From Varroa destructor (taxonomy: Eukaryota > Arthropoda > Arachnida > Mesostigmata > Varroidae): a stretch of 64,000 bases of DNA. The notes below the pieces were generated by a model. The model had not been told where the DNA came from. It saw only the letters and a program-made list of their open reading frames with translations, and made no database searches. This document shows, piece after piece, positions 13,459-26,614 of the stretch. The position numbers and the translations under genes were made by a program. Location of the stretch: contig NW_019211457.1 of assembly GCF_002443255.2 (NCBI RefSeq), forward strand, positions 40,089,126 through 40,153,125. The letters are read 5' to 3'. Within the stretch, counting starts at the first letter, position 1. Every line of letters begins with the position of its first letter.

Positions 13459-14803
13459 ACTCTACGGTGGAAATCATGCAGGTGCAGGCAAAACGAGTGA
13501 AAACATGTTTGCGCCTTAGGTGGTTCACGCCTTTCCGCTAGCTCATCATACCCGAGGCAGGGATACCCCCTTATATTGACTAACGTACCACGGCAGTTCG
13601 GCAAATCATCAAAACCATCAATTCTTAGGCTATTCTGAGTCGCTTTTCGGAGACTGCTTCGAGTGATACGATACTACGAGCGGTAGTCTTCTTCACCGTG
13701 GAGTGAGAAGAGGGGATCGCATTAAGGAAACAACGATTTCTAGTGAATGTAGTTAAATTTCCCCTAAAGAAAAGCCTTCTTCCACAAAGTAGAAGTTCCT
13801 ACTGTGATGGTTAGAATCCAAAGCTTCTATTTCTTTTTTGTTCTCGTTTAAATGTGGGTCAGTTTTCTCCATAGTGAATTGAAGTTCGTTTCAGGACGCT
13901 TATAGGATTGGCAACACGGAACGCGGTTAAGAACATAAGAACGCTTAAAAACAACTTTTCGGAATTTTTAGATGATCTTGTTAGATCGGATCGTCCATTC
14001 GTAAGCAAACAGCTACGGATTTGAAAAACTGTACTCCACAAACAGATATCGATGTACACGTCTCTTTTTCTGGGTTGTAAGCCCGACTTTGGCCGTGGAA
14101 TGCTGTCGATATTTGTGCAAAGGTTTTGTACAACGGAAAGGCTCTTCTTATTACAACCCGCCCGTACTGCCTCTCCTATATAACCCAAACGACTATACGA
14201 TGGAACCATAGTCGGGTATTTACTGCGTGTTTTTGTTCTCCATCCGTATAAAATTATCTTTGGATCAAAGCTTGTCCCAATCTCCTTTTTTAGTTCTCTG
14301 CAACCTGCTTTATGCTATATATTGCAGATAAGTAGACTAGCCAAAAATCGTGGCCAAATTTTGTGGATGTTCCTAACACAAGGTCGCAAGAAGAGGATGC
14401 CGCGCGGTAAAGACATCGACAATGGTGTTAGCGTTTCCATGACGGAAAAAACGGTAATTTATTGTTTGGAACATTGTCTTTTGCACAAACGATTTCTTCG
14501 TATAGTCTAGTCCGTTTTCATCCATAAAGAGATTTTTTATCGAATCGACAGTGAGACACTAGAGAAAAAACATTAATCGATAGTATTCAGGCAGCGGCTC
14601 AAATTATAAAAATAATACTAATAATAAGGATAATTTTTTCTGACAAGAAATAGGTGGAAGCAGTGTGGAAATGCGTGTCGCCATTTTGCTTCTGTCGACG
14701 GCGATTGCTATTAATGTCTTGGAAAAAACGGTGGAAAAGATCAGGTACTTCGTTTAGAGACTTCCGAACAGACAGCGCTTCTTCTAGGGCCTCGGTGCAT
14801 TAG
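13459..14803 (+). CDS. Candidate multi-exon gene of unknown function (3' part)
   Basis: Four segments fit together by phase and splice consensus: 13459-13519, 13895-14000 (donor GTAAGC), 14328-14453 (donor GTAATT) and 14654-14803 (stop TAG). Read together they give about 146 residues, basic, with the stretches TLIGLATRNAVKNIRTLKNN and RPFISRLAKNRGQILWMFL, then a Cys/Arg-rich segment (CVSPFCFCRRR). I recognise no family. A competing frame through 14730-14889 (with TALLLGPRCIRELM and a stop near 14889) is equally open, so the last exon in particular may be wrong. No start codon was identified. Confidence 0.25.
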
Positions 14804-17018
14804 AGAGCTGATGCACCGCACCCTGAAACTAAAAGAAGAGAATGCAGGGCCCATTGAGGGTAAAACGCGCGTTACGAAATATCTCGAATAACTTTGAGTA
14901 CGCATTACAATTCTATACCGGATGAGCACATCTTCGATTTGGAAATATCGGCACGAGGCAACCGTGGTTCAGATTACATAGTTTCTAGAATGAATTGATC
15001 ATAGTTAAAAATACATTTCCATTGTTCCTGTATGTTCTATATTATACATATATATGTATAATCTGATCTAGAACACACAACGTCGTGTAAACAATTACAG
15101 GACGTTGTATGTTTTAGCGTTAATATATGCGGCGGACGCCAGCTTGATATCAACTTTAATTATGTTTCATTTAAAAGAACTTAATTTACAACTTTTTCGT
15201 TAAACGAGTTTTATTTGTTGTGAGAAGAAGTGATCCTGATACTTATTTACTGTTAGCCATCCTTATTTAAAATTATCCATTTTATAACTTTGATACATGA
15301 ATATATATCGACTGCAAATATGTTATGATGTCAGTCTCTTAATAGTGAAAGAACATGTTAAATTTTACAGGAATTAAGTTTAAATTTACGATCTTTCTGT
15401 ATCACCACATGTGTCTATGAAGCAGTATAAATTGTAGTTAGGTAAATTATAATCGTATGTATGATATCTGATGCGTATATTAGATCTAGAATTAGCTTCA
15501 GATCCGATTGAATGGAAGAGTTTCGCTAGGTTGTTTCAAACTACAACTTTTTACGAATAGTCAACAAAATATTGATTCGGAGCTCCTTGTTTCTGTAGCC
15601 CTTGGGTCAATAAATTATTAGAATAACTTCAAGATTTATAAACGTTTTAATCTCGTTAATTAAACTTACGCGATCAGTTGAGCTTTAAAGATTTCATTAA
15701 AAACCTTGTAGGAGAGGCACAAGTTGTTTTCGTGTCCTTATTCAGGATTACCGTAACCTAAAGTATCAGTAGCCATACAGTCTCAGCAATGATTATGTGA
15801 GAAGTTCAGTCTTATGATATAGAAAGAATGAAGCAAAGCTAGGAAGGTTTTTCGTATTGTGGCTCAAAGGCCAAAGAATCTATTGTGAATTCTAAGCTAA
15901 AAAGAAACGCAGATACCAAAAAGAATAGTCGACCTATGATGATAATATTATCACGAGTGTCGGAAAGTAATGATTTGCTCCTCTATAACGAGTTACGAAA
16001 AAGTTGAAGACTTAACAGGCGCATTTACATTACATTGATTGTTGGTGAAAACCAACATATTATTGAAGCCTGTGGTTAGAATACCCAAATAGAAGTAGGT
16101 TCAGGTTTCAAGATCCTTTCGTGTTTAGTAGCTATAAATTAGGCTGTTTTATGAAAAAAAAATCGTATACGATACATAGGTTTAGCTTAGTTAGTTCGTT
16201 CCGATCAGTGCTATCTTTTCTTGCGCGTTTCTCATGTCACCTGCTTTACTTCCTTCAGGTCAAGCTTGTTGCATTTACTTAATTTTATTGCAGATCTGCT
16301 GGATGACATGTCGAATAAACAATGCCCGATAGTCAATGAATAATTATATCAAATGCGCCACAGTTTATCGCTTGAAGGATCTGCTTCATTTTGTTTAAGT
16401 TACAACCTAAGTTGTGTGATTCTTTCTTCAGAACTAATAGCACCTTGAATGCTGAGAGAGAACGTGAAAAGGGAATGAGCTCATAACGTCTATTGCTAGA
16501 AAGCTTCGCAAGAGTTGAGCGCCAAGACATAGTTATGTAATTCGTTGGTAGCAGCATTGTACATACGAAATAAAGCAAGATTTGAGCTATAGAGAAAAAA
16601 ACAGTGAACTGGGAACGAGGATCATAAAAAGGTTCTCCTTATTGGTTTCTAGTCGTGTTTGCTCTCTTATTTGCTTGGAAATTTGTTAGCGTGACACATT
16701 CATACATAGTTGCTTTCTGATTTCTTAACACTTCCAACATATTGAATTTCTTTCTTTCTTTCAAATTACATTGCTATAGAAGAAAAGTATGCAATGTTTT
16801 ACATCAACCTATACTTACTCCATTAGGGTAGCGTAGAAGCCTATACGCCGATTAGTTTTTTTTAATTATTTGACTTTGCTTTACATTACCTACAAGTAAT
16901 CAAACAACTATGGCACCTAAATAACATGATCATTACTCTTATTCCCTTCGATGTGTTTCTGATCCCAGACTTGATTTTTGCCAGTTCTCTTTTGCCACGG
17001 TCGTTTGCGCCTTTTCAG
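14804..17018. other. AT-rich interval without a recognised gene
   Basis: The interval contains a perfect 22-base palindrome at 15041-15062, listed separately, and otherwise only short unconvincing open frames. The competing frame noted for the previous gene runs to 14889. Confidence 0.45.
15041..15062. repeat. Perfect AT-rich palindrome
   Basis: The 22 bases equal their own reverse complement: ATTATACATAT followed by its reverse complement. It is mostly alternating AT/TA sequence, so a slippage origin is likely. Confidence 0.7.
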
Positions 17019-17791
17019 TGGGAGGTGTACGCGGAGACTGGAAAGAAGAATAGACTGGGAGTTTCGGAGGCGCGCATGGTGATCTCGGGCCACGGTGAAA
17101 CCTACCTTGACATCGTACGTCAAACGGCTGGTGATTTTCACAACATTTGTGAGAGAGGTCTTCTATACTGTATAGCCAAACAAGAAGCCAGTATTCTTAA
17201 TAAAACATGTATTAACCTCTGTTCGCATTCTAGAAGGCCACGGGAATGCATGGTGGCAGATTGTGGCCTTCATAGGATCTGCAACATCAATGCGTGGTAA
17301 CTGCAAGTGTCCTGTATCATGACATGTACTCTAAGAGTATGAACGATTGACGCAAGTCAGGTAAACGTGGGACGGAACATTTTGATACCAGGAAATTCGT
17401 ACGATCTCTGCTACGTAAGGTCAAAGACTTGTTAATAACCCTAGCATAACACAGGCAAAACGACGTAGATGTTCAAACCAGATTGCAGACATCATGTAAA
17501 AAAAGTGTCAAAACATTATGCTTACTTTTTTCTAAAAAAAAAAATCGTCATTCAGTTTTTCAGGCTAACACATGCTGCTTTACCTCAGCTAGCCAGCTTA
17601 GCTTGAGTTGAGCCTTTCTTGAATGGCAACTTTTAACTAGAATTTTTTCCTGTTGAAACAAGCTGTTTTTTCAGATCTGCTCCTACTCGTTGGTCTCTTA
17701 CAGTCGTGATACCTTCTGCGTTCGCTACGACCTAGACATACCCGCTATTCGTCAATCGCGAACCACCAGGCCCCACCTAGTGAATGCTCTT
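17019..17791 (+). CDS. Two phase-compatible exons of an unidentified protein
   Basis: Exon 17019-17114 (acceptor CTTTTCAG, donor GTACGT, 32 codons) and exon 17675-17791 (acceptor TTTTTTCAG, donor GTAAGC, 39 codons) both begin and end in phase 0 and splice into 71 open codons. The first carries NRLGVSEARMVISGHGETYL; the second carries SYSRDTFCVRYDLDIPAIRQ. The residue mix is that of a folded protein domain, and the splice signals are good. I cannot assign a family. Flanking exons were not found; the exon at 20008 starts in a different phase, so at least one exon would be missing if they belong together. Confidence 0.4.
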
Positions 17792-20007
17792 GTAAGCAAC
17801 GCAATCTTTTTCAAAATTGCCGCGCAAAGTTTAATAACTTTTCTTCCACGTATGCCTCACAAATAATAACTACAAAAAGTGCCTTTCATATTCGATCGAG
17901 CAGGTATCTCTGTAATTTAGTACCGTGCATGCAGGGAAGCATTCACTCAGTGCTTACCCACTGCTCAATGAGCTCCAAGGACAGATGTAGGGGTGAACAA
18001 ACGTTTTTTTTTTTTTTTTATATAATATTTTGGGTTTTAAGTGATTTAATATATTTAATATGCGTTCTGTCATGATCTGAAAAAGTTCAGATCGGAAATT
18101 CTTACGGTTTTTGAAAATCGTATGACGGCATGAAATTGGAGAAACGAGACTGTCCCGACTGACTTAATTTTGATTTTTTTGGGTCAAAAAGCAACACGGC
18201 ATGGTTTCTAATGTACTTCATAAGCTTCATTCAAAGATAATATTATTTGATGCGTCTGATTGATCTTTTAGCAGCTAACCTAAGTAGTTGCTCGACGGAT
18301 TAGTTGGTACTTAGTAATTTCATAGAGGCCTTGGAAATCACTACGTATAATTGCAAAATTTTAGCAAGAAAGCTTTGGTAAATGAAGGGGTGTTGACTTC
18401 CATTTAGCTGTGAATCTCTATTTAACGAATTCGTACTACAATTTCGTGGTTAATTATGGTTAACAATTAGATATGGAAGAACTTTGTAAAGCAATCATAA
18501 TTACCGTTTACGGCTGTTATGATGCTGTCTACGATAAATTAGGTCTGTCTATTGCCATAAACTCCTTCAGCGTTGACATATTTATCTCTTTTAGAAAGTT
18601 TGAAGTTAGATGAATTAAACCGCGTGCACTTATGTATGTGTATTATTGGTAATATCTGCAGTATTGTTAACTGTTACCAATGAAAATGCTACCTAAACGG
18701 CGGCCGCTGAAGCTACACCGTCATCCTTCAGGTTTTTTGTTGTTTTTTCTTAAATAGCGAAAATTAAGAGATTGAATTGCTACAGCAGTCAGAGATCACT
18801 ACTGAAAGGTCCCGAGAACATGTTTACAATTTATTTGCCAAGCGTGAGATAGAATATTGATTATTCCCTTAGTCTTCGTTGACTTCCACGAGGATGGTAA
18901 CAAATACATCGGACAATAGCTCCTACGGTCCAGGTGCTGTTTTATTCATTAGCTCAGACATTCTATATTGATCCTCTGCTAATCCAACAGATGTTCAATG
19001 TGCCTGCTAATTCAACTTACGGTTACAAATGTCTATGAATGTTCTGCTTTGTCTCTCTTTGATCTACGGATAACTAAGTGGTGTCTTGCATTTCATAAGC
19101 AACTTTCAACTTATTATCTGTGAAGCTTTATTTTATATAAATGTTCCAAAGGATAAACGCTATGCAAATTCAACTCTACCTTTTTTGAAAAGCTATTTAT
19201 AAATCTCGTTTCTCGAAGAACACTTGGAATTTTAAGGACCTTTGAGCCTTTACCCTGTCAAGAGGATTCTCTGTTCCTTCTTCAGTGAGGTGTGCTTTGC
19301 TAGCCGTCAGACAGGTTGCTTATGCCTCAGTGTAAACGTGTTTACGCAAAAGCTCAAATGAACGCTATTCGAAACTAGGCGACTATGTGGAACTATTGTT
19401 GTCACAGCTGCACGATGAACGTGCTAGATAAACGTGACGCTCACAAGCGTATGCAAATCTCTGATTCATTGCCTTTTTTCTGAAGTGTCTGGCTAGCCGG
19501 CTGGCTGGCTGGCTGACTGGTACGTGAATGACTAATCTCAATTGACGAGTTTACTTATAGCGTTCGCGCGTTCATGGAATCTCTCTTAGTTTAGTACGCA
19601 GAGGGTAGTACGTCACGATAAAATAGAAAGAAAGCTTTTTAATTAGGTAAGCGGTTCTAGCTCAATGGGTTACACTAATGCTCTTTATACCTATAAAATT
19701 TCAGCTAAGAATATGTAGAAACTTCAATGCCCTCGCTGTGAATTACGTTTTCTCGCTTAGTCGAAGTATAGTGGGTAAACATTACCGATCTCCCAACATA
19801 TCAAAGTCGAAATTGTAAAAGATGTAGTTATTAGGTAAACAAACATGCTAGTATTACTAAAAAGTTTATATCAGAACACTTTACGTTGCACTGAATTGAA
19901 GCGAACTTAAATAACATAGTGTATGTATCCATATTTATATAATTTATAAAGTAATTTATAGAGATTTCAGTTTTTAAAAATACATTTTTTTCCTACAAAC
20001 GACAAAG
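17792..20007. other. Interval with nothing recognised
   Basis: Short scattered open frames only. There is a T-rich run at about 18005-18019 and a short GGCT repeat near 19495-19515. It may be intron between the two candidate coding regions on either side. Confidence 0.4.
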
Positions 20008-20933
20008 TTTACTATCTCGGTTTGTATCCTGTACCCACAACGATGTCTTCTATGTGCGACCTCAAACGCTCACAACGAAGTGCAGTTTGTAAACCTAATA
20101 GCTCAAACGTTCAAGATTCTAGTTCAATTATAACGACATTGGTATCTTCAAGTTCGAACAGTGACGGTCAAGCGTGGTTAACGGCAAGTAAGTACGACGC
20201 AAATATCAGCCATAGTAAAGAAGTTCGCAGAAAAGCGGATGAACGTTCCATCTCAGAAGAGCAGGACCAACAAAATTCATCGTCAGTGAACACAAAGTAC
20301 AAAGGAACTAGCGAGCGCCATATCGGTCAGTCACCAAATGACGAAAGATTAACGAATCGTCGTGAGCTCCGTGGTGGGAATGTTACCATTGAGAAATGTC
20401 CTGCAGAAACTATAGCACAATGCCATAGAAAACCGGTAGCCAAGCAGTCTCAGCTAAAGTCTGACCTGCCGCAGGACACAAGAAAACAAAGTAGATGCTC
20501 TTTTCGATATCGCTCAACCGGACTGCAGTCAAACATGCGAACGACACCGTACAGGTACAGCTCAACAACAGGTGATTATAATGACGAATTAAATGCAGAT
20601 TCCGATGACGAATATACAGACCAGGAGACATCGGCCGTCATTGGCTACCGATCTGTTTCATTTAAGGGCCGCAGTGCAGAAAGGGAACCAGCATCGAAAA
20701 GTTCTGCGTACAGTATAACCACCGCGTATAGTGAGGAAGAAGGTGGCTGTATCGGCAGGGCCGATTCTGACGATTGCTTCGTGTATGGCGATAATGCAAA
20801 TCACCTAATCCCGACCGTCTTGGCAGAGCTGGACTGTAGTTGCATCCGTAAGACGTCAAAAATAGCCCACGGTGAGACCTTTACGTTCCATTCTCCGAAT
20901 TTACTATCTACGTTTAAGCGCTGTCGTAGGTAA
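20008..20933 (+). CDS. Long Ser-rich, mostly disordered exon, unknown protein
   Basis: An open frame of about 308 codons ends in TAA at 20931-20933. It is the longest + strand open frame in the window. A possible acceptor (GACAAAG) at 20001-20007 would give an exon starting YYLGLYPVPTTM; alternatively translation starts at the ATG at 20043. The product is hydrophilic, rich in Ser, Gln, Arg and Asp, with an acidic segment (NADSDDEYTDQE) and a Cys-containing end (ELDCSCIRK). I see no transmembrane segment or known motif. It could be the disordered C-terminal tail of the gene whose exons lie at 17.0-17.8 kb, but the phase does not connect directly. Confidence 0.5.
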
Positions 20934-21473
20934 CAGTTGAATGTTGGGTGAGAAAGTTCTGTGCTGGTCATAGCTAGTCATATAGCAAGGTGCTGTCGAT
21001 CGATAAGTAATCTGTTTAATGAAACACCTTGATAGCCCACGGCTGATATCAGTAAATCATAGATTGGGGTGTGGACTCGTACTCGTAGGCAAAAATGCAT
21101 TCGTGTACGTAGAATTTCCTGCTCGCTGTTAGCGTTTCTCTTCACGATTGATAGCGACGCTCCGTTTACAGGTTCCTATGGCGGTGACCAGTCGGGGGCG
21201 TCAACGTGCAAGTCGAAGTACAGTCGGGCTAATCTGTTGTTATTCTATTTAAAGCACGCACATACGTTAAAGGACGATAAGGATGAAGTTATCATTGATC
21301 TGTCGTCCCGGAAAACTTTCCTGGAAAAGAGCATAACTTCTGCTTTAATGGACTCCTTCTCTCAGATCTATTAAAATCACAAAAAAAAACTAGTAATAGG
21401 ACGCTTGACACGTGACTCATGTATATGGTGACACAACCATTTCTAGCCCCTACCTGTGCGTTCAGTTGGCGAA

Positions 21474-21598
21474 TTTTAAATGATTAATAAATTAGTACAT
21501 TTTAAATGATTAATAAATTAGTACATTTTAAATGACTAATAAATTAGTACATTTTAAATGACTAATAAATTAGTACATTTCAAATGATTAATGAATTA
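21474..21598. repeat. 26-bp tandem repeat, about five copies
   Basis: The unit is TTTTAAATGATTAATAAATT followed by AGTACA. Copies start at 21474, 21500, 21526, 21552 and 21578; the last is truncated. Copies 3 and 4 share a T-to-C change (GACTAAT), which suggests stepwise duplication. Confidence 0.9.
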
Positions 21599-24500
21599 AA
21601 ACTAAAATATTAAAAAAATCCTTTTCCGACCAAGCTCAAGTTCGGCCAGAATAACAGAATCGTAAATCTAGTAGTAAATAGTAAATTGGTGATTTTTTTT
21701 TTATTGTGATATGGAAAGTTTCAAAGAAAAGACGATTGTAACGGATGTTGGGTTTACTTTACAAAGTCGACGGAAAATTTGTTTTATAAAGATTTGAGCT
21801 TTTTCTTTTGCGGGCGCTCTCTGCGCGTCTTCACGGTCCTTTCAAACCAACGCCGATATAATTAATCTACTCTGTTCTATAAAGGGTTTAGACGCTTACT
21901 TCTCGGTCTTTCTCTACCGTCCTCCTCCCGTTCCTTGGAGTCAATGGTGTAATAAGTCAAAAAAAAGTCAGAATGACGGATTAAATATGTTTATTGGTTT
22001 ATTTTTATAAATCTACATACTTAAGTAGCACATGCAGAGAAGCTTGCGAAACAATGTCACTGACAAACAGATCTATATTACAAACCCGATGAACGGTTTT
22101 GAAGGAAAACCTACCGATAACCAATCTGGGCATATGAGTTGTAAGTGCTGAAAATATTTTGCTATAATGGAGAAAATCGTCATCCCTTGCATTCTATTAC
22201 ACACCTGAAAGAAACATTGTTGTAGAGAAAAAATAGATATTTTTTGCGAGATCACGCTTATTGAGACTTGATCCTTATGTGCCATGAAACGAAATCAAGC
22301 ATAGGCATGTGTGGGGTGACTCGCGCAAAGGGACGTAAATCCGTTTACAGGGAACGTTCCAAAAAAATGGAAACTCGATTTTCACCCAGGTGAATGAATG
22401 CTTTCTGTACAAAGACTTTTTATCTAGCGTATAGGCCTTAGAAGAATTATCTCTGTCATTGTAAAGGAAAATAATTGTCTTTCGTTATTGACGAATCGGT
22501 TGGTTAATAGCGACTCGTCTTCCGGGGCCGCGAGTATTTTACGGAGTATTTTTTTGCCACGTTGGTTTGTCCCGATTTTTGCACTGTTAATAGCGCTGAC
22601 GATTTATAGGCCTATTTTTTCAGTACTTCTAGTTGTTAAAAGGCCAAAATACGTCTTTTTAGCAGGCGCTTATTTCCGACATAAAAGTATCGTAGCTCAA
22701 CATCGAGCGATGTTTTTCTAGGGACCTGGAAAATTCATTATCTTCTATTTCGTCAGTAGTATTTGACTGCGTTTTGTGTGTTGTTAAAAAATGGCCAAAG
22801 AGATGGTTAATTGAATTGTCTAACATGGCAAAGGGTAGCGACAGATGGATACAACGGTAGCTCACAGAGATACACATGAGTATACTCCTGTTGTAATACA
22901 TAAACGTTGTAAATTGTCCCGGGAGCTTAGATTTTTGACACTGTCACTCCAAAGCAAAAATTGCACCAGGCTATAATACAGTAAACGTTTATAGTCGACG
23001 TGTGTTCAAGACAATACTGCATCTGCCCAAGAACGAGCCACCGGAATCGAACGGATATATACCAGATTCAATTACAGTTGATTGCGTTTCCTTCAATGGG
23101 CTCGACTCCAGCCATTGTTGGCGTTGTTGCTGGCCGTTCGACAATCGGCTAGATGATCGTTTTGATCTTTCTATTGGTCATTTAAGTCGTAAGCGGTATC
23201 GATAGGCAATTGAGGCGGGACCAAGTGTGTTTTCCCTGTGTAACGCACCTCGAAAAAAATACTCGCAACAAGCATCCGCCGTGAGACAGATAAATGTCTT
23301 TTCGCTGTGGGCTCGTGCATGCTTCTCCTTGTTGGGCTGCTGCTACCGCAACTTCAGCTGTCTCTGCTGTTGTGGTCTTGTTAAAATTGTTCCCCGTCCA
23401 TGCGTTGCCATCAGTGCCGAGGGTCCGACGCAATCATCGGAAGTGAGAAAATTGCGCGTGCCTTGTCGTTTCACTGTCGGAGGGCAATTTCTGGTGAAGA
23501 CAGACAGGCAATGGCTTGTCTGCTTGCGCACAACATAGCGAAAAATTGTTGTTGTTGTTGTTCTGGTAGCAAAAGTGACTATAGAGAATAAGAAGAACAG
23601 CAACAACGATAACAGGAAGGATGATGGGAATAAACAACAAAAAAAGCAATTAGCGTGCTTGACTTTAAGGACCTGGTCGGTTATTGTTCTTTCACAAGAA
23701 CGCAAATATATTCGTCACCCTTAAGCACATGCCGTCGACATCTATTCTTATAGTACTATTTCTACATATTTGATGTTGCTACCTGACTGAGGCTAAGACA
23801 ATACAAGTTGGCAAAAGAGTTAAACTTCGAGAGGAGTATGCTTAAATTGCTGCAGCTAAAATAGAACCTGAATTTACCTGCAAGGTTAGATCGCGAATGC
23901 ATCTTCGAGAAAATCGTTTTCGTGTGCGCATGCGTGTATACTATATTTTTAGGATTCATGTGCTATATAGAGAGCGCTGACCCCATTATTAAGCTTCGTT
24001 TTTCTTGCACGGCATCTAGGAGTGCAAGGATTTTAGATCTTTTTTACTCTGATGGTTTGAAACTCCGCTGGGCTGGTTCATCAATGCAAGCACGTTTCTG
24101 TATGTATGGATACGTATACCTTTCGCTCAGCGTGGAACAACTAAACCACGAATAGCCAGTGACGTGATACTTTAAAAATTATGACGTACCGCATGTATAT
24201 GCGCCGAAGCCTAAGCCAAGCTAAGGTTTATTTCTGTCACCGAATGGAACTGATCACCTTATTTCGCAGCAGAGGTTATTGCCTTGCGCGGTTTTTTTTC
24301 GAATATAGTGCAGGTTCGGTTTGAAAACTGAGCCGGTCTAGTTATAATTGACTTCAATTGCCTGCTTTTAGCTCATAGAGTTAATCAAACAATTAACGTT
24401 CGAAGAATCAATCATCTCGATTAATCACTGATCATTTGTAAGCATACAGCTTGTTACCCTGTTGCTGCCACTGCTCAATGTGTTCTGTCAATCTCTTTGA

Positions 24501-25857
24501 TACTCTCGATAAAAATTGACTACAGAGCTTTCAGTAAACCATAAAGTTGTTTTTGTGTTTGCTTCGCTCTCCAGACGTTTCGATTTACAAAAGGTTCTAA
24601 GTAGAAGTTTGAGTACAGACGTTCTTCAATTTGCTACACGGTATATTGTGCTATGTATTTAGCATTTTGCTGACGGCTGCACGGCTATTGGGCCGTTAGT
24701 GTCCACTACAAAGGCCGCGTAGTACACGTTACACGTTTTTTTTCCACACTTTTATTGTGACGCGCAATCGACCTATTGCTATAATATTACATTGCATACT
24801 AAAACTTCAGTCTAGTAAAACTATTGCGACACATAAACTGGGAAGAAGATGGGAAGATAATATGGTTTAAGTTTATACGAAATATGTTTGTAGTTGAAAG
24901 CGTGCCATATCCAACAGTTAGTATATCTTTTAATTCAACATTCGTTGCAATTACTCGTTCTCAAGTAACGATCATTTTTTTTTTTAATGCAGCGCTCTTC
25001 CTGATTTCTTTGAACGGTGATACGGAGTTATAGGAAAACTTAGAATACCTTAATCCATTACCTCAGAGTATTTGCCTCTTAAAATGTAAACCTTATATTC
25101 TTGTGCTTATCGCCTAAGGAGACGCTAAGCATTCTCAATGCTCTCGAGTGCTACATCGTTTTTCATCATGCACAAAACCTACAGTTAAGGTGCGTATAGC
25201 TAGGTCTGTGTTAAGGACCTTAGCCATTGAGTAAGTTATAATTAGTGCGTAAATCTGTCTTGACAAATTGATTTGTAGATATTTCTAAGTATCTGGGAAT
25301 ATGAAATAGTAAATGGTTTAGGTCATTTACAGTATAAGCCACAATGAAGGCGCATATCTGCGTAATGGTAGCATTTCCAATGGTCGTACCGTGTGCGCAC
25401 CGAAGTATTTTAGGATTTCACTTTAATGGGTGCATTGATACAGCCGTCCAGCCTAGGGAAGCTAAATTTAAAAAGGACAAGATGTTTTCATGTTTTGCAG
25501 TAATATGTCAGAAAGAAACTAGGCGGCTAGAGATAAATCAAGATGAGATAGTTGATTTTTCTAGGCACTTCTCGACGTACGCTGAATATAGGCGAGGAGG
25601 ACTGGCAACTATTCTCTCTTAACAAGCATTATGACCGTCCATGTGCCAAAAATGTTACTCTGGTATCTGTTTAGCTTCGTTTTAGAAGGACAAGTACATA
25701 GTCGCACTACAGTCAAATGATGACAATCTCTCTGACGCCAGCCTGTAAAATATGAAATGTACAATATAAGATATTACAGAATCATTTAGTCAACGTCACG
25801 GGACTGGACGACGATGAACCCTGATAACTTATGGTGTTTCAACCACGGAGATCTTAT

Positions 25858-25875
25858 CCTATCTATCTATCTATA
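25858..25875. repeat. CTAT microsatellite
   Basis: A short run of CTAT repeats. Confidence 0.75.
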
Positions 25876-26584
25876 TATTCATAGTATCGAACCGACCGCC
25901 TCGTGTTAGACTTAGTGAAAGGAGGCATTTTGCACAGGATTATAGGGAAGCATTTTATTAAAGTTATCTCGCGTAACTTATTTGCTAATATTTTCAAGCG
26001 TAGCGTCCCTTCTTATAGACGGTGTAACTTAATTCCATACTTGGATGTACAGCTGTCCATTCTAGAAGTGGTGTAGAGATGGGTTTCTTAAACCTTTCGG
26101 GATTATATATATTGCCCAATTTGATTTTGGGTTAACTGGACGCATGTGTGTGACAATATGGTGTACCAGTTTTTTAAATTTTCATAGTTAGTAGCTTAAC
26201 GTCATGTAATTTTCGCGATGAAGACAATGAGATAGAACTTAAAAGTATCCGTTGTTGTTTGTTCGACATTTAGCGAACATCACGTTGCATAGCATCTCTT
26301 AATTTATGGGCTGTCGCGCGGCTTATTGGTGATCCTAGGGAGAATGCTGCTGACTCAGCTGAATGATGCTAACAGCTTAATTCTATAGGCGATTTGATAT
26401 GAGGCTAGGATACGACTATTAATATGCCCGGGGCTATAATCGAAGTCCACTTAAATCTAAGGCAGTAGGTACTGAGAGAAATATTTCTCACAAATGTGTG
26501 TTTATTTTATTTTATTTAAAAAATAGTGTAACTATAATGCTAATGCGTAAGCAAACTGTAAGCTGACTTCTTTCGAGACGTTTT

Positions 26585-26614
26585 AACGAATATATATATA
26601 TATATATATTCGTT
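26585..26614. repeat. TA-repeat palindrome
   Basis: An AACGAA arm, a (TA)n core and a TTCGTT arm make a 30-base perfect inverted repeat that can fold into a hairpin or cruciform. Confidence 0.75.

Noticed and set aside
13470..13510. A GAGKT string on the + strand, reminiscent of the myosin P-loop (GESGAGKT)
   Set aside because: The residues before it (GGNHA) do not match and the frame stops seven codons later. No other motor motif is near, and a five-residue match is within chance for this much sequence.
23182..23705. Several overlapping open frames on both strands
   Set aside because: All arise from a GC-richer, CAA/GTT-repeat-containing patch; none has splice support or recognisable motifs.
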